Source: Paludibacteraceae bacterium
Lineage (GTDB): Bacteria > Bacteroidota > Bacteroidia > Bacteroidales > Paludibacteraceae
Assembly (NCBI GenBank): GCA_017417025.1
Contig: JAFPZY010000028.1
Location: forward strand, 1-64,000
Reading direction: 5' to 3'
Length of the DNA stretch: 64,000 nucleotides
The position numbers and the translations under genes were made by a program. How positions within the stretch are numbered: the first letter of the stretch is position 1; each line of letters opens with the position of its first letter. Shown here piece after piece: positions 32,791 to 40,964 of this stretch. The notes under the pieces were generated by a model. That model was not told where the DNA came from. It searched no databases and was given only the letters and a program-made list of their open reading frames with translations.

Positions 32791-33486
32791 TCAGCACCGA
32801 TCTATGCACGATGAATCATTATAATTTACCCGTCCATTAATCTTCACAGGCACTATCCCAATACTCATTAACACCTCGTCGTTCTCTTTTGTATAACTGC
32901 CCCATGTATAGGCATGATATAGAATCGGAATAGAATGAGTCGTATATGGGGTCAACGCCTCAATTGTTTTTGAGATGTTTTCTTTTAGTTCCTCAGAAGA
33001 CATCTTCGCAGCATCAGTATGTTCCCAACCATGACTTTGCACGCTCAATAATATACCATATTGATCAGTAAGTTCTTTTAAATCATTTGCTGTCAAATAT
33101 CGTTCGTTCGGATTATCTCTATATGACTCTCCATCCAAATACTTGGGATTGATGAATAAAGTCACCGGAATTTTATTCTCCATCAACCATGGTATAATTC
33201 CTTTCAAAGAAGCATATCCATCATCAAATGTGATTACAACGTATTTTTTAGTCCTAATCCTATCATTCTTAATATGGTTATACGCAGAATACAAAGAAAT
33301 AAACTCGATTCCATTTAACTGCATGTCCTCAATCTTATTCTTAAACAAAGACAATTGCATCCAATCTCCTCTTTTCATATATGACGCATCATATTCTTCC
33401 GTTATATGATGAAAACAGAATACACGAACTGGCTGTAAACGCAGTTTTATAAACTTTCGTTTGATTCTATGTAAAAAATTATTCAT
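32791..33486 (-). CDS. polysaccharide deacetylase family protein
   Basis: NodB-homology protein. From the ATG at 33486 (MNNFLHRIKRKF) it has 231 residues; the frame extends upstream to 33558 but that part overlaps the previous gene. Motif 1 is VVITFDDGYASLKG with the catalytic Asp and metal Asp, and motif 2 is SVQSHGWEHTDAAKM with the metal His pair. A later YTWGSYTKEN corresponds to the usual PYG motif in altered form. It lacks a signal peptide and membrane helix. Confidence 0.86.
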   Translation of the reverse strand: MNNFLHRIKRKFIKLRLQPVRVFCFHHITEEYDASYMKRGDWMQLSLFKNKIEDMQLNGIEFISLYSAYNHIKNDRIRTKKYVVITFDDGYASLKGIIPWLMENKIPVTLFINPKYLDGESYRDNPNERYLTANDLKELTDQYGILLSVQSHGWEHTDAAKMSSEELKENISKTIEALTPYTTHSIPILYHAYTWGSYTKENDEVLMSIGIVPVKINGRVNYNDSSCIDRC

Positions 33487-33532
33487 TCCACAGTTCTTCC
33501 TTTTCGTAATATAAACAACTATCATTATGCAT

Positions 33533-34567
33533 CTATGCAAAACTATCCCCATCTGCAAACTGCATTGAAAAAGTATTTAGTTTTACACTCTCTGCAGGCA
33601 CAGAGAAAGATACATCTTCTTGCGTCTTCTTAGGAAAATAGAGCTTATGTTGCACATAAGAGAAGAGATCCCTATTATCAGTCGTAAATATGTCCACCCT
33701 CTCGGCGATAACATGATCTACAACTGAGTCAAAGACAAATTTACTATATTTTTCCTCATAATAGAGATACATCACGGCACACTCACTATCTTTATGACGC
33801 AAGAGGTACACACCTACCAACGTATCGGCAACATACACTTTTAAAACATTATAGACATATCTTACTGCGTTTGAACTAAACTCGCATTCAGTTGATGTTT
33901 TACTATTCAATATGCACCCTTGTTTGAACGGATAGCGCAGTATCCAATTGAGCATATTTTGATCACGGAGCCAAAGATCATTTCCCTTATGGTTTTGCAT
34001 AAATGCGTACGCTTCACCATCAATATATGATGTGTATTGCAATGTATAGTTAGCTCCAGAAGATTTTGGCCATGAATGCAAATGTTTCTTTAATGTTTGT
34101 AATGCATAGGCCAATTTACCTTTGAACGAAGCGGTATTAATCTTCTTACAGGACAAATGGTATCGTTTGGTATATATTGTATGATAGCCAAAATGGCTGA
34201 AGATTTCCACCGTTTCCTTGGCTCCCCATCGATCGTATGTCTGCTCCGGCTCGTGTGCCTCCATTAAGCTTCCTACCACTATCATTCCATATCCTCTTCC
34301 GGCAAACTGCGGATAACAGTACAATGTTGATGCCCACCATACTCGCTTACCATCCAGCATATCCGGGAACGAAGCAGTATAGGCAGCCAACTTGCCATCT
34401 TCGAAGATTGCGGCCACAATAGCATCTTCGTCCTTTATATACGGATTATGGATAATAGCCCATGCACGAGTAGGAGCAATAATTTGCTCCGATAATCCTT
34501 CCGTCGGATGATTGTATTCTAACCATTCTCGAATATCAGCAACCGTATAGAGTTTAAGTTCTGGCAT
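33533..34567 (-). CDS. GNAT-like acyl/aminoacyltransferase
   Basis: A 344-residue protein with GNAT features. The N-terminal region holds YCYPQFAGRGYGMIVVGSLMEA, an R/Q-x-x-G-x-G/A-type donor-binding loop near residue 95, followed by WGAKETVEIFSHFGYHT. The second half is a further alpha/beta lobe without clear motifs. Its gene starts on the last base of the upstream carrier-protein gene, so the carrier could be the donor. This is the third member of an adenylation enzyme / carrier / transferase set. Confidence 0.75.
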   Translation of the reverse strand: MPELKLYTVADIREWLEYNHPTEGLSEQIIAPTRAWAIIHNPYIKDEDAIVAAIFEDGKLAAYTASFPDMLDGKRVWWASTLYCYPQFAGRGYGMIVVGSLMEAHEPEQTYDRWGAKETVEIFSHFGYHTIYTKRYHLSCKKINTASFKGKLAYALQTLKKHLHSWPKSSGANYTLQYTSYIDGEAYAFMQNHKGNDLWLRDQNMLNWILRYPFKQGCILNSKTSTECEFSSNAVRYVYNVLKVYVADTLVGVYLLRHKDSECAVMYLYYEEKYSKFVFDSVVDHVIAERVDIFTTDNRDLFSYVQHKLYFPKKTQEDVSFSVPAESVKLNTFSMQFADGDSFA

Positions 34568-34809
34568 TATGCGATGTGTTTAAGCGTTGCATCAATTACT
34601 GCTCCCATGTTTCGAAGTTGTAACAACTCCATCATTTTGAACTTGAAGCCATACTTATCCTCAATAGCAGTAAGAAACTGCATGAACGATAGGCTGGTCC
34701 ATGTATCTACATCTGCTGCGTTCATCGCATCTGTTATTACCAATTCCGGCTTTGCAAAAACCTCTTGAGTTATGACCTGAATTTCCTCTACTAATTGTTC
34801 TCTATTCAT
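34567..34809 (-). CDS. peptidyl/acyl carrier protein (second module)
   Basis: An 80-residue carrier protein. The phosphopantetheine serine is Ser39 in DTWTSLSFMQFLTAIED. The W just before it is common in the carrier proteins of stand-alone adenylation systems such as Dlt-like or amino-acid-carrying ones. It overlaps the adenylation gene by four bases and the transferase gene by one. Confidence 0.9.
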   Translation of the reverse strand: MNREQLVEEIQVITQEVFAKPELVITDAMNAADVDTWTSLSFMQFLTAIEDKYGFKFKMMELLQLRNMGAVIDATLKHIA

Positions 34810-36251
34810 TGTAATTTCGTTTTTAATGCGTTTCTATCTACTTTCTCACTTTTGTTAAGCGGAAATATGGGTTCGAACAAAATGCGCGTGGGAATCATAT
34901 AGTGCGGCATCTTGGAGCGGAGATATTCGATTAATTCCTTACTATCCTCCTGTTGTGCCTCCACAAATAGTGCTATTTCCGTTAGGTTCTGTGCGTTCTG
35001 GAAAGCAATTGCTGTCACGCGACGCTCGTTCTTATAGAAAGTTCGCGCATGATGCTCAATCTCTCCGAGTTCGACACGGAACCCCTGAATCTTCGCTTGC
35101 TGGTCAATACGACCGGAATACATGATATTGCCACTCTCATGCCAATAGCATAAGTCTCCCGTATGGTAATACCTCACTTCATTACGGATAAAGAACGAAG
35201 AAGCATTCTTCTCATCGTTCTTCCAATAGCCTGGAGTGACTTGATTTCCCGCTACGCAGAGTTCGCCTTTCTCTTGGCCTTCAACCAACGAACCATCCTC
35301 ACGGATGATGATAGCTTGCACGTTAGCTAAGGGTTTCCCGATGGAGATAATGCCATTCAAACTCAGGTTCTCACCTCCACGAGTGAGTTTATAATAGGTG
35401 CAATAGATGGTTGCTTCCGTTGGTCCATAGAAATCGTAGATTTCAGTGTTCTTGGCACAATTGTACCACGCTTCCATCAAGTCCACAGGACAAGCCTCTG
35501 CCGTTAAAATGCACGCTTTCATGCTTGAAGCATCAAACTCATCAAAGTAAGGACGCAGGTAGGTTAACATCGAAGGAGCCATAGCACAAAAAGTGATATG
35601 CTGCTCCTGAATTAGCGATGCGGCATAGAGGTATTTTACTTGTCCGTAGGGCACGGTATAGACACATGCTCCGCGAGTGAGTGCCACCAAATAAGACTGT
35701 ACAGACACGTCGAATGTCAAGTCAAACACTTGCATACATCGGTCGTTGGGTGTGATGTCGATGCCTGTCTTCCAGAACGAGTCCATGAAAGCAGTTATAT
35801 TGCGACGCGTCAGTTGTACCCCTTTGGGCACACCGGTAGAACCAGAAGTAAAGAGGATGTATGCCAAATCATTTTCGGATGCCTCAACCCAATTATCCAA
35901 GTCCATTTCTGTAAATGGAGCATCGCAATCATCAAGGACATTTGAGCATCCTACTTGCTCTTTGATAGACGCAATACGCTCTTCCGGCCATGACAGATGC
36001 AACGGCACGTACGCCTTGGCCTCCATCCAGAGTGCAAAGATAGATGCATAGGTATTCAGGTCATCATGCAGTGCTAATCCCCAAATCTGTTCGCTCTTTT
36101 CTGCTGCACGGATAACACCACGGATAGCCGATACGCGTTCTGCAAACTGTTGATAAGTATAATATATGCTATCGATGTAGAAAGCGTTTCGTTCGCCATA
36201 TGTTTCTACTGCCTTTCGAAAAGGCTCTAATATTTCTTTTACAAATCTCAT
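34806..36251 (-). CDS. NRPS-type adenylation enzyme (DltA-like, probable amino-acid activating)
   Basis: Stand-alone adenylation domain, 481 residues. Core motifs in order: AYILFTSGSTGVPKGVQ (A3), LTFDVSVQSY (A4) with the Asp that usually holds the substrate amino group, YDFYGPTEATI (A5), YHTGDLCYW (A7), GRIDQQAKIQGFRVELGEIE (A8) and NKSEKVDRNALKTK (A10 Lys). The A4 Asp favours an amino acid substrate. It lacks condensation or thioesterase domains and should load the carrier encoded next to it. The particular amino acid cannot be read with confidence by eye. Confidence 0.9.
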   Translation of the reverse strand: MRFVKEILEPFRKAVETYGERNAFYIDSIYYTYQQFAERVSAIRGVIRAAEKSEQIWGLALHDDLNTYASIFALWMEAKAYVPLHLSWPEERIASIKEQVGCSNVLDDCDAPFTEMDLDNWVEASENDLAYILFTSGSTGVPKGVQLTRRNITAFMDSFWKTGIDITPNDRCMQVFDLTFDVSVQSYLVALTRGACVYTVPYGQVKYLYAASLIQEQHITFCAMAPSMLTYLRPYFDEFDASSMKACILTAEACPVDLMEAWYNCAKNTEIYDFYGPTEATIYCTYYKLTRGGENLSLNGIISIGKPLANVQAIIIREDGSLVEGQEKGELCVAGNQVTPGYWKNDEKNASSFFIRNEVRYYHTGDLCYWHESGNIMYSGRIDQQAKIQGFRVELGEIEHHARTFYKNERRVTAIAFQNAQNLTEIALFVEAQQEDSKELIEYLRSKMPHYMIPTRILFEPIFPLNKSEKVDRNALKTKLQ

Positions 36252-36283
36252 ATCTTATATTTCTACTCTTTCATTTTTACAAA

Positions 36284-37291
36284 TTACACTTTACTCTTTT
36301 CCACAATCATATACCCCCATATCATCGCTTGCCATAGTACATAGGGAAGATGGTAATTAAATATTACTTTCGACTTTCTATCCATCAAGCTTCTATATTT
36401 GTCGCACAACTTTCCATACTTACAAATCGCTTTATAAAATAAGAGTTGTTCATGGAATGTCGTTCGTAATACTTTACGAGAGTCATCATTGACAGATGAC
36501 TTCATTTCTTTCAGTAAAATCGATTCGAGAATAGCCTCAGTGTTCAATTCTCTTAGTTTATCTATCTCGTGAACGTACAAAAGCGAAGCGGATATCACGG
36601 CTTCCACATATAATTTCCCTTTACTACCAGTTGTTGATTCTGCTCGTCGAATGATATGATAGCATGCATCTTCTACAGCACCCACTTTCTGCGCTAATAA
36701 TTCCGCTTTCCAAACAAACACCACATCTTGACTTGAACGAATCTTCGGATAACGAATATGATGCTTCTCCAAAAACGCTCGATTGTATAAACAGCATGTG
36801 TGAGCAGCCATATCATATAAGTACCGCGGCGCACATTGAGTTAATGTATATTCTACACCAGTAAATACGATATCATGTGTTTTATGTACCTTACTATGAT
36901 GTATTACTCCACGCTCCTCTGTTAAAATGTAGTTAAATAGCAATATATCTAATTCATACTTTTCACTCTTCGCAATTAGAGTTTCCAACACATTTGCTTC
37001 TATACTGTCATCTGGATCAACAAACCAAAGATATTCCCCTTTTGCTGCATCCATGCCGGTATTGCGTGCACCACCGGCTGTTTTATTTACCTCATGGCAA
37101 ATCAATTGAATATTCGGATACTTGGCTTGATATTCCTTAATCACCTCCACAGTATTATCCTTCGAGCAATCATCCACGCAGATCACCTCATACTCTGATT
37201 GCGGAATATCCTGGTGCTCAATCGACTCTATGCAGCGACCTAAATAAGGTGCTACATTGTAACAAGGTAATATGAATGATAACTTTAGCAT
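36284..37291 (-). CDS. glycosyltransferase family 2
   Basis: GT-A transferase, 335 residues. It begins LSFILPCYNVAPYLGRCIES, then VICVDDCSKDNTVEVIKEY (donor site), GGARNTGMDAAKGEY and WFVDPDDSIE (metal-binding DxD). The C-terminal part includes YPKIRSSQDVVFVWKAELLAQK and ends in a hydrophobic stretch that may associate with the membrane. It overlaps the upstream WecF-like gene by seven bases. Confidence 0.9.
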   Translation of the reverse strand: MLKLSFILPCYNVAPYLGRCIESIEHQDIPQSEYEVICVDDCSKDNTVEVIKEYQAKYPNIQLICHEVNKTAGGARNTGMDAAKGEYLWFVDPDDSIEANVLETLIAKSEKYELDILLFNYILTEERGVIHHSKVHKTHDIVFTGVEYTLTQCAPRYLYDMAAHTCCLYNRAFLEKHHIRYPKIRSSQDVVFVWKAELLAQKVGAVEDACYHIIRRAESTTGSKGKLYVEAVISASLLYVHEIDKLRELNTEAILESILLKEMKSSVNDDSRKVLRTTFHEQLLFYKAICKYGKLCDKYRSLMDRKSKVIFNYHLPYVLWQAMIWGYMIVEKSKV

Positions 37292-38490
37292 ATTGGATTG
37301 TCTGTTCTTGTGTTAATAATCTTTTTAATTTGACAAATATCCTTCTCAACTGCTTTCAAAACATTATCATATTCGTTCTCAAATAAACTCCTATTGTAGG
37401 CAATTTGCTTCTCATCTAAAGGAGTATCTATTGCCTCTTGAGACAAATCATCTTCAATAGAGTACACGTATGCACATAATTCCTTAAAATATTTGTAAGC
37501 AACACTATCTTTATATAAAAACACTTTACAACCTTGCTTCATTAAAAGAGATATATTACCTAAAGCTTGTTGGCGAATATGGCCAAAGACACCGACTCTA
37601 CAGCGATGCAATAACTCTATATACGAATTTCTTTCTACATACTGCGCTTGAACAATGCTATCAGGATTCTGCAACCCTATCTGTTTTATTACATATTCCT
37701 TATAATTAGTTTCACCTCCATATGACATAGGTACAAATAATGGAGAGATAATATTTCTTTGTTTTATCTGTTTAAGGACATCTAAATGATTATTCGTCTC
37801 ATCACCAGAATTGCCTAACTGTATGTATTTTGCTTCGGCAAAGTTAACTATATAATCATTGGTCACTTCTGGAGGAACAACATATTTAAAACTGAAGTAT
37901 TTAGCCCGAATCAATGGGTTTGATTTTAATAAATCGTATTCCGGTCTGAGAACTGTTGATACATAATCAATTCTATTTATAGCATCGGCTTGCTCTCTTT
38001 TTTTAATAAGATTCCAATTTTGTTGCTGCAGATATTTTTTATTTCTAACTACTTGTTTTATATTCTGTTTTAACATCTTCCATACCATTGGCAATAATCC
38101 CTGCTGGGTTTGGCGAATGAATTGATCTGTTATAGGTTGGTATAAAGGGATAGAGACAATGGAAACATATGGTTCATACCCACTATAAATATCATACCCG
38201 ACAGATTGCCATATAACGATTTTTTCTTTCGGAACTCGTAAAACATATGGATACATATATGCTGGAAGTGAGCTAAATACAACCACATCGTATGTATCAC
38301 CAATTTGTAATAAATGGGTTAATTCTAGAGATGAGATCTTTTCGATTCGATCGATATCTTTTACAATAATTGAGTCGTCAATATCCTCAAAAGATACATA
38401 TCGATTCTTAACATCTATTTTATCCCAGAGGCCAATTTCCGTATAGACGTATTTTTCATACGGTACAATATGTAGAATTCTTAATCTCAC
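37285..38490 (-). CDS. WecF-like dTDP-Fuc4NAc transferase
   Basis: A 401-residue protein whose second half carries the pattern of the TDP-Fuc4NAc:lipid II transferase family (WecF). Key parts are IQLGNSGDETNNHLDVL near residue 228, PMSYGGETNYKEYVIKQIG, and the segment YIELLHRCRVGVFGHIRQQA followed by LGNISLLMKQGCKVFLY. The family transfers Fuc4NAc from its dTDP donor to a lipid-linked glycan at the cytoplasmic membrane. Its presence with a WecE-type transaminase and a WecD-like acyltransferase strongly suggests a Fuc4N-derived sugar in this glycan. The start is GTG at 38490, overlapping the previous stop. Base composition is very AT-rich. Confidence 0.8.
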   Translation of the reverse strand: MRLRILHIVPYEKYVYTEIGLWDKIDVKNRYVSFEDIDDSIIVKDIDRIEKISSLELTHLLQIGDTYDVVVFSSLPAYMYPYVLRVPKEKIVIWQSVGYDIYSGYEPYVSIVSIPLYQPITDQFIRQTQQGLLPMVWKMLKQNIKQVVRNKKYLQQQNWNLIKKREQADAINRIDYVSTVLRPEYDLLKSNPLIRAKYFSFKYVVPPEVTNDYIVNFAEAKYIQLGNSGDETNNHLDVLKQIKQRNIISPLFVPMSYGGETNYKEYVIKQIGLQNPDSIVQAQYVERNSYIELLHRCRVGVFGHIRQQALGNISLLMKQGCKVFLYKDSVAYKYFKELCAYVYSIEDDLSQEAIDTPLDEKQIAYNRSLFENEYDNVLKAVEKDICQIKKIINTRTDNPIC

Positions 38491-39482
38491 AACCTTAATT
38501 CCGCAAAACGATTAATTTTCATTTCCTCTTTATATGCTTCAAACAAACGTTGACAATCATATTGTGGCTCATAGCCTAATTCTTCTTTAGCATTTTGCAC
38601 GTCCATTAAAAAGCCACCGCCACAAGGTTTTTCCGGGCGATAGATAATTTGAGAAGGATGATCCTCCGGAGAGAACACTCTAATGATTGTTTCTATCTGC
38701 TCTTGTAGAGTAACAGGGACACCTGTTCCTACATTATACCACCCATTATCTCGATTAGCCAATACCGCCTTACAAATCATCTGAGCACAATCATCAACAT
38801 ACACCATATCCTTACTGTAATTAGGATTGCCCCATAACTCAATCGGCTCACCTTTCATAGCTAAATCTATCATTCTATAAACAGGACGTAGAGTCTTCAT
38901 TCCATTCGGATGATAATAGTGATAAGGACTATAATTATAAATTGTAGGGAAACGGAAGATGAAATATTTCAGTCCGTACTCTGCATAATAATGTTTGATT
39001 AGTTCTATTGCGGTATTCTTTGTAATCACATATACTGCATGGTCACCGGCATAACTAAAATTATAAGGTGTATTCGGTTTAAGAGCGACTCCCTCTTGCA
39101 CTGCTAGAGAGATATCGAATACGGTCGTTGAGAAAAGAATACGATCCGCATTTACTTTTCTACAATACTCTAAGACATTATATGCACCCATTATATTCGA
39201 TTGTATATATTGCTCAGGGCGATAACCTTCCATATAAGAAGGAATCTGGGCTGCTAAATAGATTACTGCATAAACATTTTCTATCGGCAACTTTTCGAAT
39301 TCCTCTATTTTTGACAAATCCACACTTATGTATGGGAAACCTTGTCTTGCAAAGAAATCTGTTTCCCTGCGTCCGGAAGCAATCACTTCATACTGCTCAT
39401 TGTCAAAGAAGTTCAATGCGTACTTCCATACATAAGAACCTACATTTCCCGTTGCTCCAAATATGATGATTTTCTTTTTCAT
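38487..39482 (-). CDS. NAD-dependent epimerase/dehydratase
   Basis: Extended SDR enzyme, 331 residues. The cofactor loop is IIFGATGNVGSYVW (GxxGxxG), YLAAQIPSY follows, and the catalytic Y-x3-K is in AVYVITKNTA. The later MVYVDDCAQMI and WYNVGTGVPVTLQEQI are typical of NDP-sugar epimerases/dehydratases. The product sugar is unknown. It overlaps the genes on both sides by four bases. Confidence 0.87.
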   Translation of the reverse strand: MKKKIIIFGATGNVGSYVWKYALNFFDNEQYEVIASGRRETDFFARQGFPYISVDLSKIEEFEKLPIENVYAVIYLAAQIPSYMEGYRPEQYIQSNIMGAYNVLEYCRKVNADRILFSTTVFDISLAVQEGVALKPNTPYNFSYAGDHAVYVITKNTAIELIKHYYAEYGLKYFIFRFPTIYNYSPYHYYHPNGMKTLRPVYRMIDLAMKGEPIELWGNPNYSKDMVYVDDCAQMICKAVLANRDNGWYNVGTGVPVTLQEQIETIIRVFSPEDHPSQIIYRPEKPCGGGFLMDVQNAKEELGYEPQYDCQRLFEAYKEEMKINRFAELRL

Positions 39483-39982
39483 AAATGACGCTGTTTTATC
39501 ATTTTAATCCAATTATCTTCATTCTCAATCGGGACGAACCCCAATTTGTTGTATAATTGCACAGCTCTCACATTATCTTTTCGAACATGCAAATATACAT
39601 ATTTCAACCCTCTTTCACAAAACCCATATTTCAATATTTGACGCGATGCCTCCTCTGCAACACCCTTGCCCCAATAATTTTTCTCTCCTATAAATATGTG
39701 GTACTCTGCCGATTCGCCATTGATATCTGTCAAATAGATATTACCTACATACATTCCATCAACCTCAATCGCACACCTATACTCATTTGAATTCTTGATT
39801 ATTCGTTGAATCCATTCTAATTCCGTTTCATACGAAATATAGTTATTATACGTATTTCCGGTGTAATAAAATACTTCTTTATCGTTTCTCCACTTATATG
39901 ATGTTTTGGCATCTTCGATCCTTAATGGTCTAATTTTTACCCCCCCCGCGAAGAACTTGCGAATCGTCGTAGATTTGCTCAT
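39479..39982 (-). CDS. GNAT acetyltransferase (RimJ/PseH-like)
   Basis: A 167-residue GNAT. The family normally begins at the sequence seen here from about residue 15 (VKIRPLRIEDAKTSYKWRND), and the donor loop is NYWGKGVAEEASRQILKYG, followed by RKDNVRAVQLYNKLGF. The only ATG in frame is at 39982, which makes the gene overlap the previous one by 53 bases. The first 14 codons, including a run of eight G, are thus read in two frames. If one G were lost, the upstream aminotransferase-like gene would read straight into this frame at VKIRP. The natural product may therefore be a fusion. Confidence 0.82.
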   Translation of the reverse strand: MSKSTTIRKFFAGGVKIRPLRIEDAKTSYKWRNDKEVFYYTGNTYNNYISYETELEWIQRIIKNSNEYRCAIEVDGMYVGNIYLTDINGESAEYHIFIGEKNYWGKGVAEEASRQILKYGFCERGLKYVYLHVRKDNVRAVQLYNKLGFVPIENEDNWIKMIKQRHL

Positions 39983-40964
39983 TCGCCATCAAACCGCGCA
40001 CAACATCTATTATTCTTTTCATATCTTCCTCATTGTATCTCTGATCAATAGGCAGAGCTATTATTTTCGTTGCAAGACGATCCTCAACAGTGTCATGGTT
40101 CATTGTTGTCAAGTTTGGCCAATAAGTTGCCGTATAGATACGTTGTTCCTGCAATTGCTTACGAAGATTAGTATTGCCGCTCTTGGATATAAACGGATAC
40201 ACCATCGGACAAGCAAAGGAATCCATCGAAGGTAATGGCTGTTCATTCATATCGTTTAAAGCCTCATGCAATATCATATAATTCGTTCTGCGTTTCTTGA
40301 TAGCCTCAGCATAGTCAATTCCACGTAACACTTCATGTGTGTAATCTGACATCTGCTTCATTGGGAACTTATCCAATTTAGTCTCATTCAACTGATAAGT
40401 AGCAAATCCCGCTTCTGCTCCTTTTTCTCTACGCAACTGCAAGTGTTTCAACCGATCAGACGAGTCATCTTGCTCTTCACAACGAACCGGATTGGCACGA
40501 TTAGCCACATACGCCACTCCTCCATCCGGGACACCAAAGAACTTACGCGGACTATAAAACGCATAGGTATCCGGAATTGCAGGAGCAAAGAAGGCTTGTG
40601 CATTATCAATTATAAGATGGTTGCAATACTTTTTGCTCAGCTGCGCTACATATAGGTCTTTGATACCGAAATAGTTATTGACTACAATATAATCATGCTT
40701 GCCCAATTCAATATCTTCGGCTATCTCAAAATTTATATCAATGCGATAGAAATACAATTTTCCACTGAAGAACAGATGCTCCCACACAACGGGACATGTA
40801 TAATATGGGATATAGAGTTTCTCTACTTCATCGGGAAGAGATAGCAAGATATACCTGAACGCATTGCGTCCAAGGTTGAGCAACACCCCATCCTCATGGA
40901 TAAACGAGTTGAAATTACCATTCAACTCCTCCATGCCGAAATATCCACCTATTGCGTCTGTCAT
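39930..40964 (-). CDS. DegT-family PLP-dependent aminotransferase-like protein
   Basis: A fold-type I PLP enzyme-like protein of 344 residues. The Schiff-base lysine region reads FYSPRKFFGVPDGGVAYV (near residue 145), and the PLP-contacting Asp lies in HLIIDNAQAF. It is distant from the canonical sugar aminotransferases in the operon. The start at 40964 (MTDAIGGYFG) overlaps the previous stop as ATGA; an upstream ATG at 40985 is less likely. The end LRGGGKN is produced by a G8 tract followed at once by a stop; see the finding on frame switching. Confidence 0.8.
   Translation of the reverse strand: MTDAIGGYFGMEELNGNFNSFIHEDGVLLNLGRNAFRYILLSLPDEVEKLYIPYYTCPVVWEHLFFSGKLYFYRIDINFEIAEDIELGKHDYIVVNNYFGIKDLYVAQLSKKYCNHLIIDNAQAFFAPAIPDTYAFYSPRKFFGVPDGGVAYVANRANPVRCEEQDDSSDRLKHLQLRREKGAEAGFATYQLNETKLDKFPMKQMSDYTHEVLRGIDYAEAIKKRRTNYMILHEALNDMNEQPLPSMDSFACPMVYPFISKSGNTNLRKQLQEQRIYTATYWPNLTTMNHDTVEDRLATKIIALPIDQRYNEEDMKRIIDVVRGLMANEQIYDDSQVLRGGGKN
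39940..39947 (-). repeat. G8 homopolymer tract at a gene junction
   Basis: Eight C on the plus strand (eight G in the transcript) lie nine bases before the TAG that ends the aminotransferase-like gene, and inside the start region of the GNAT gene. With seven G the two frames join into one reading frame of 494 residues. With eight G they stay apart. Confidence 0.85.
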
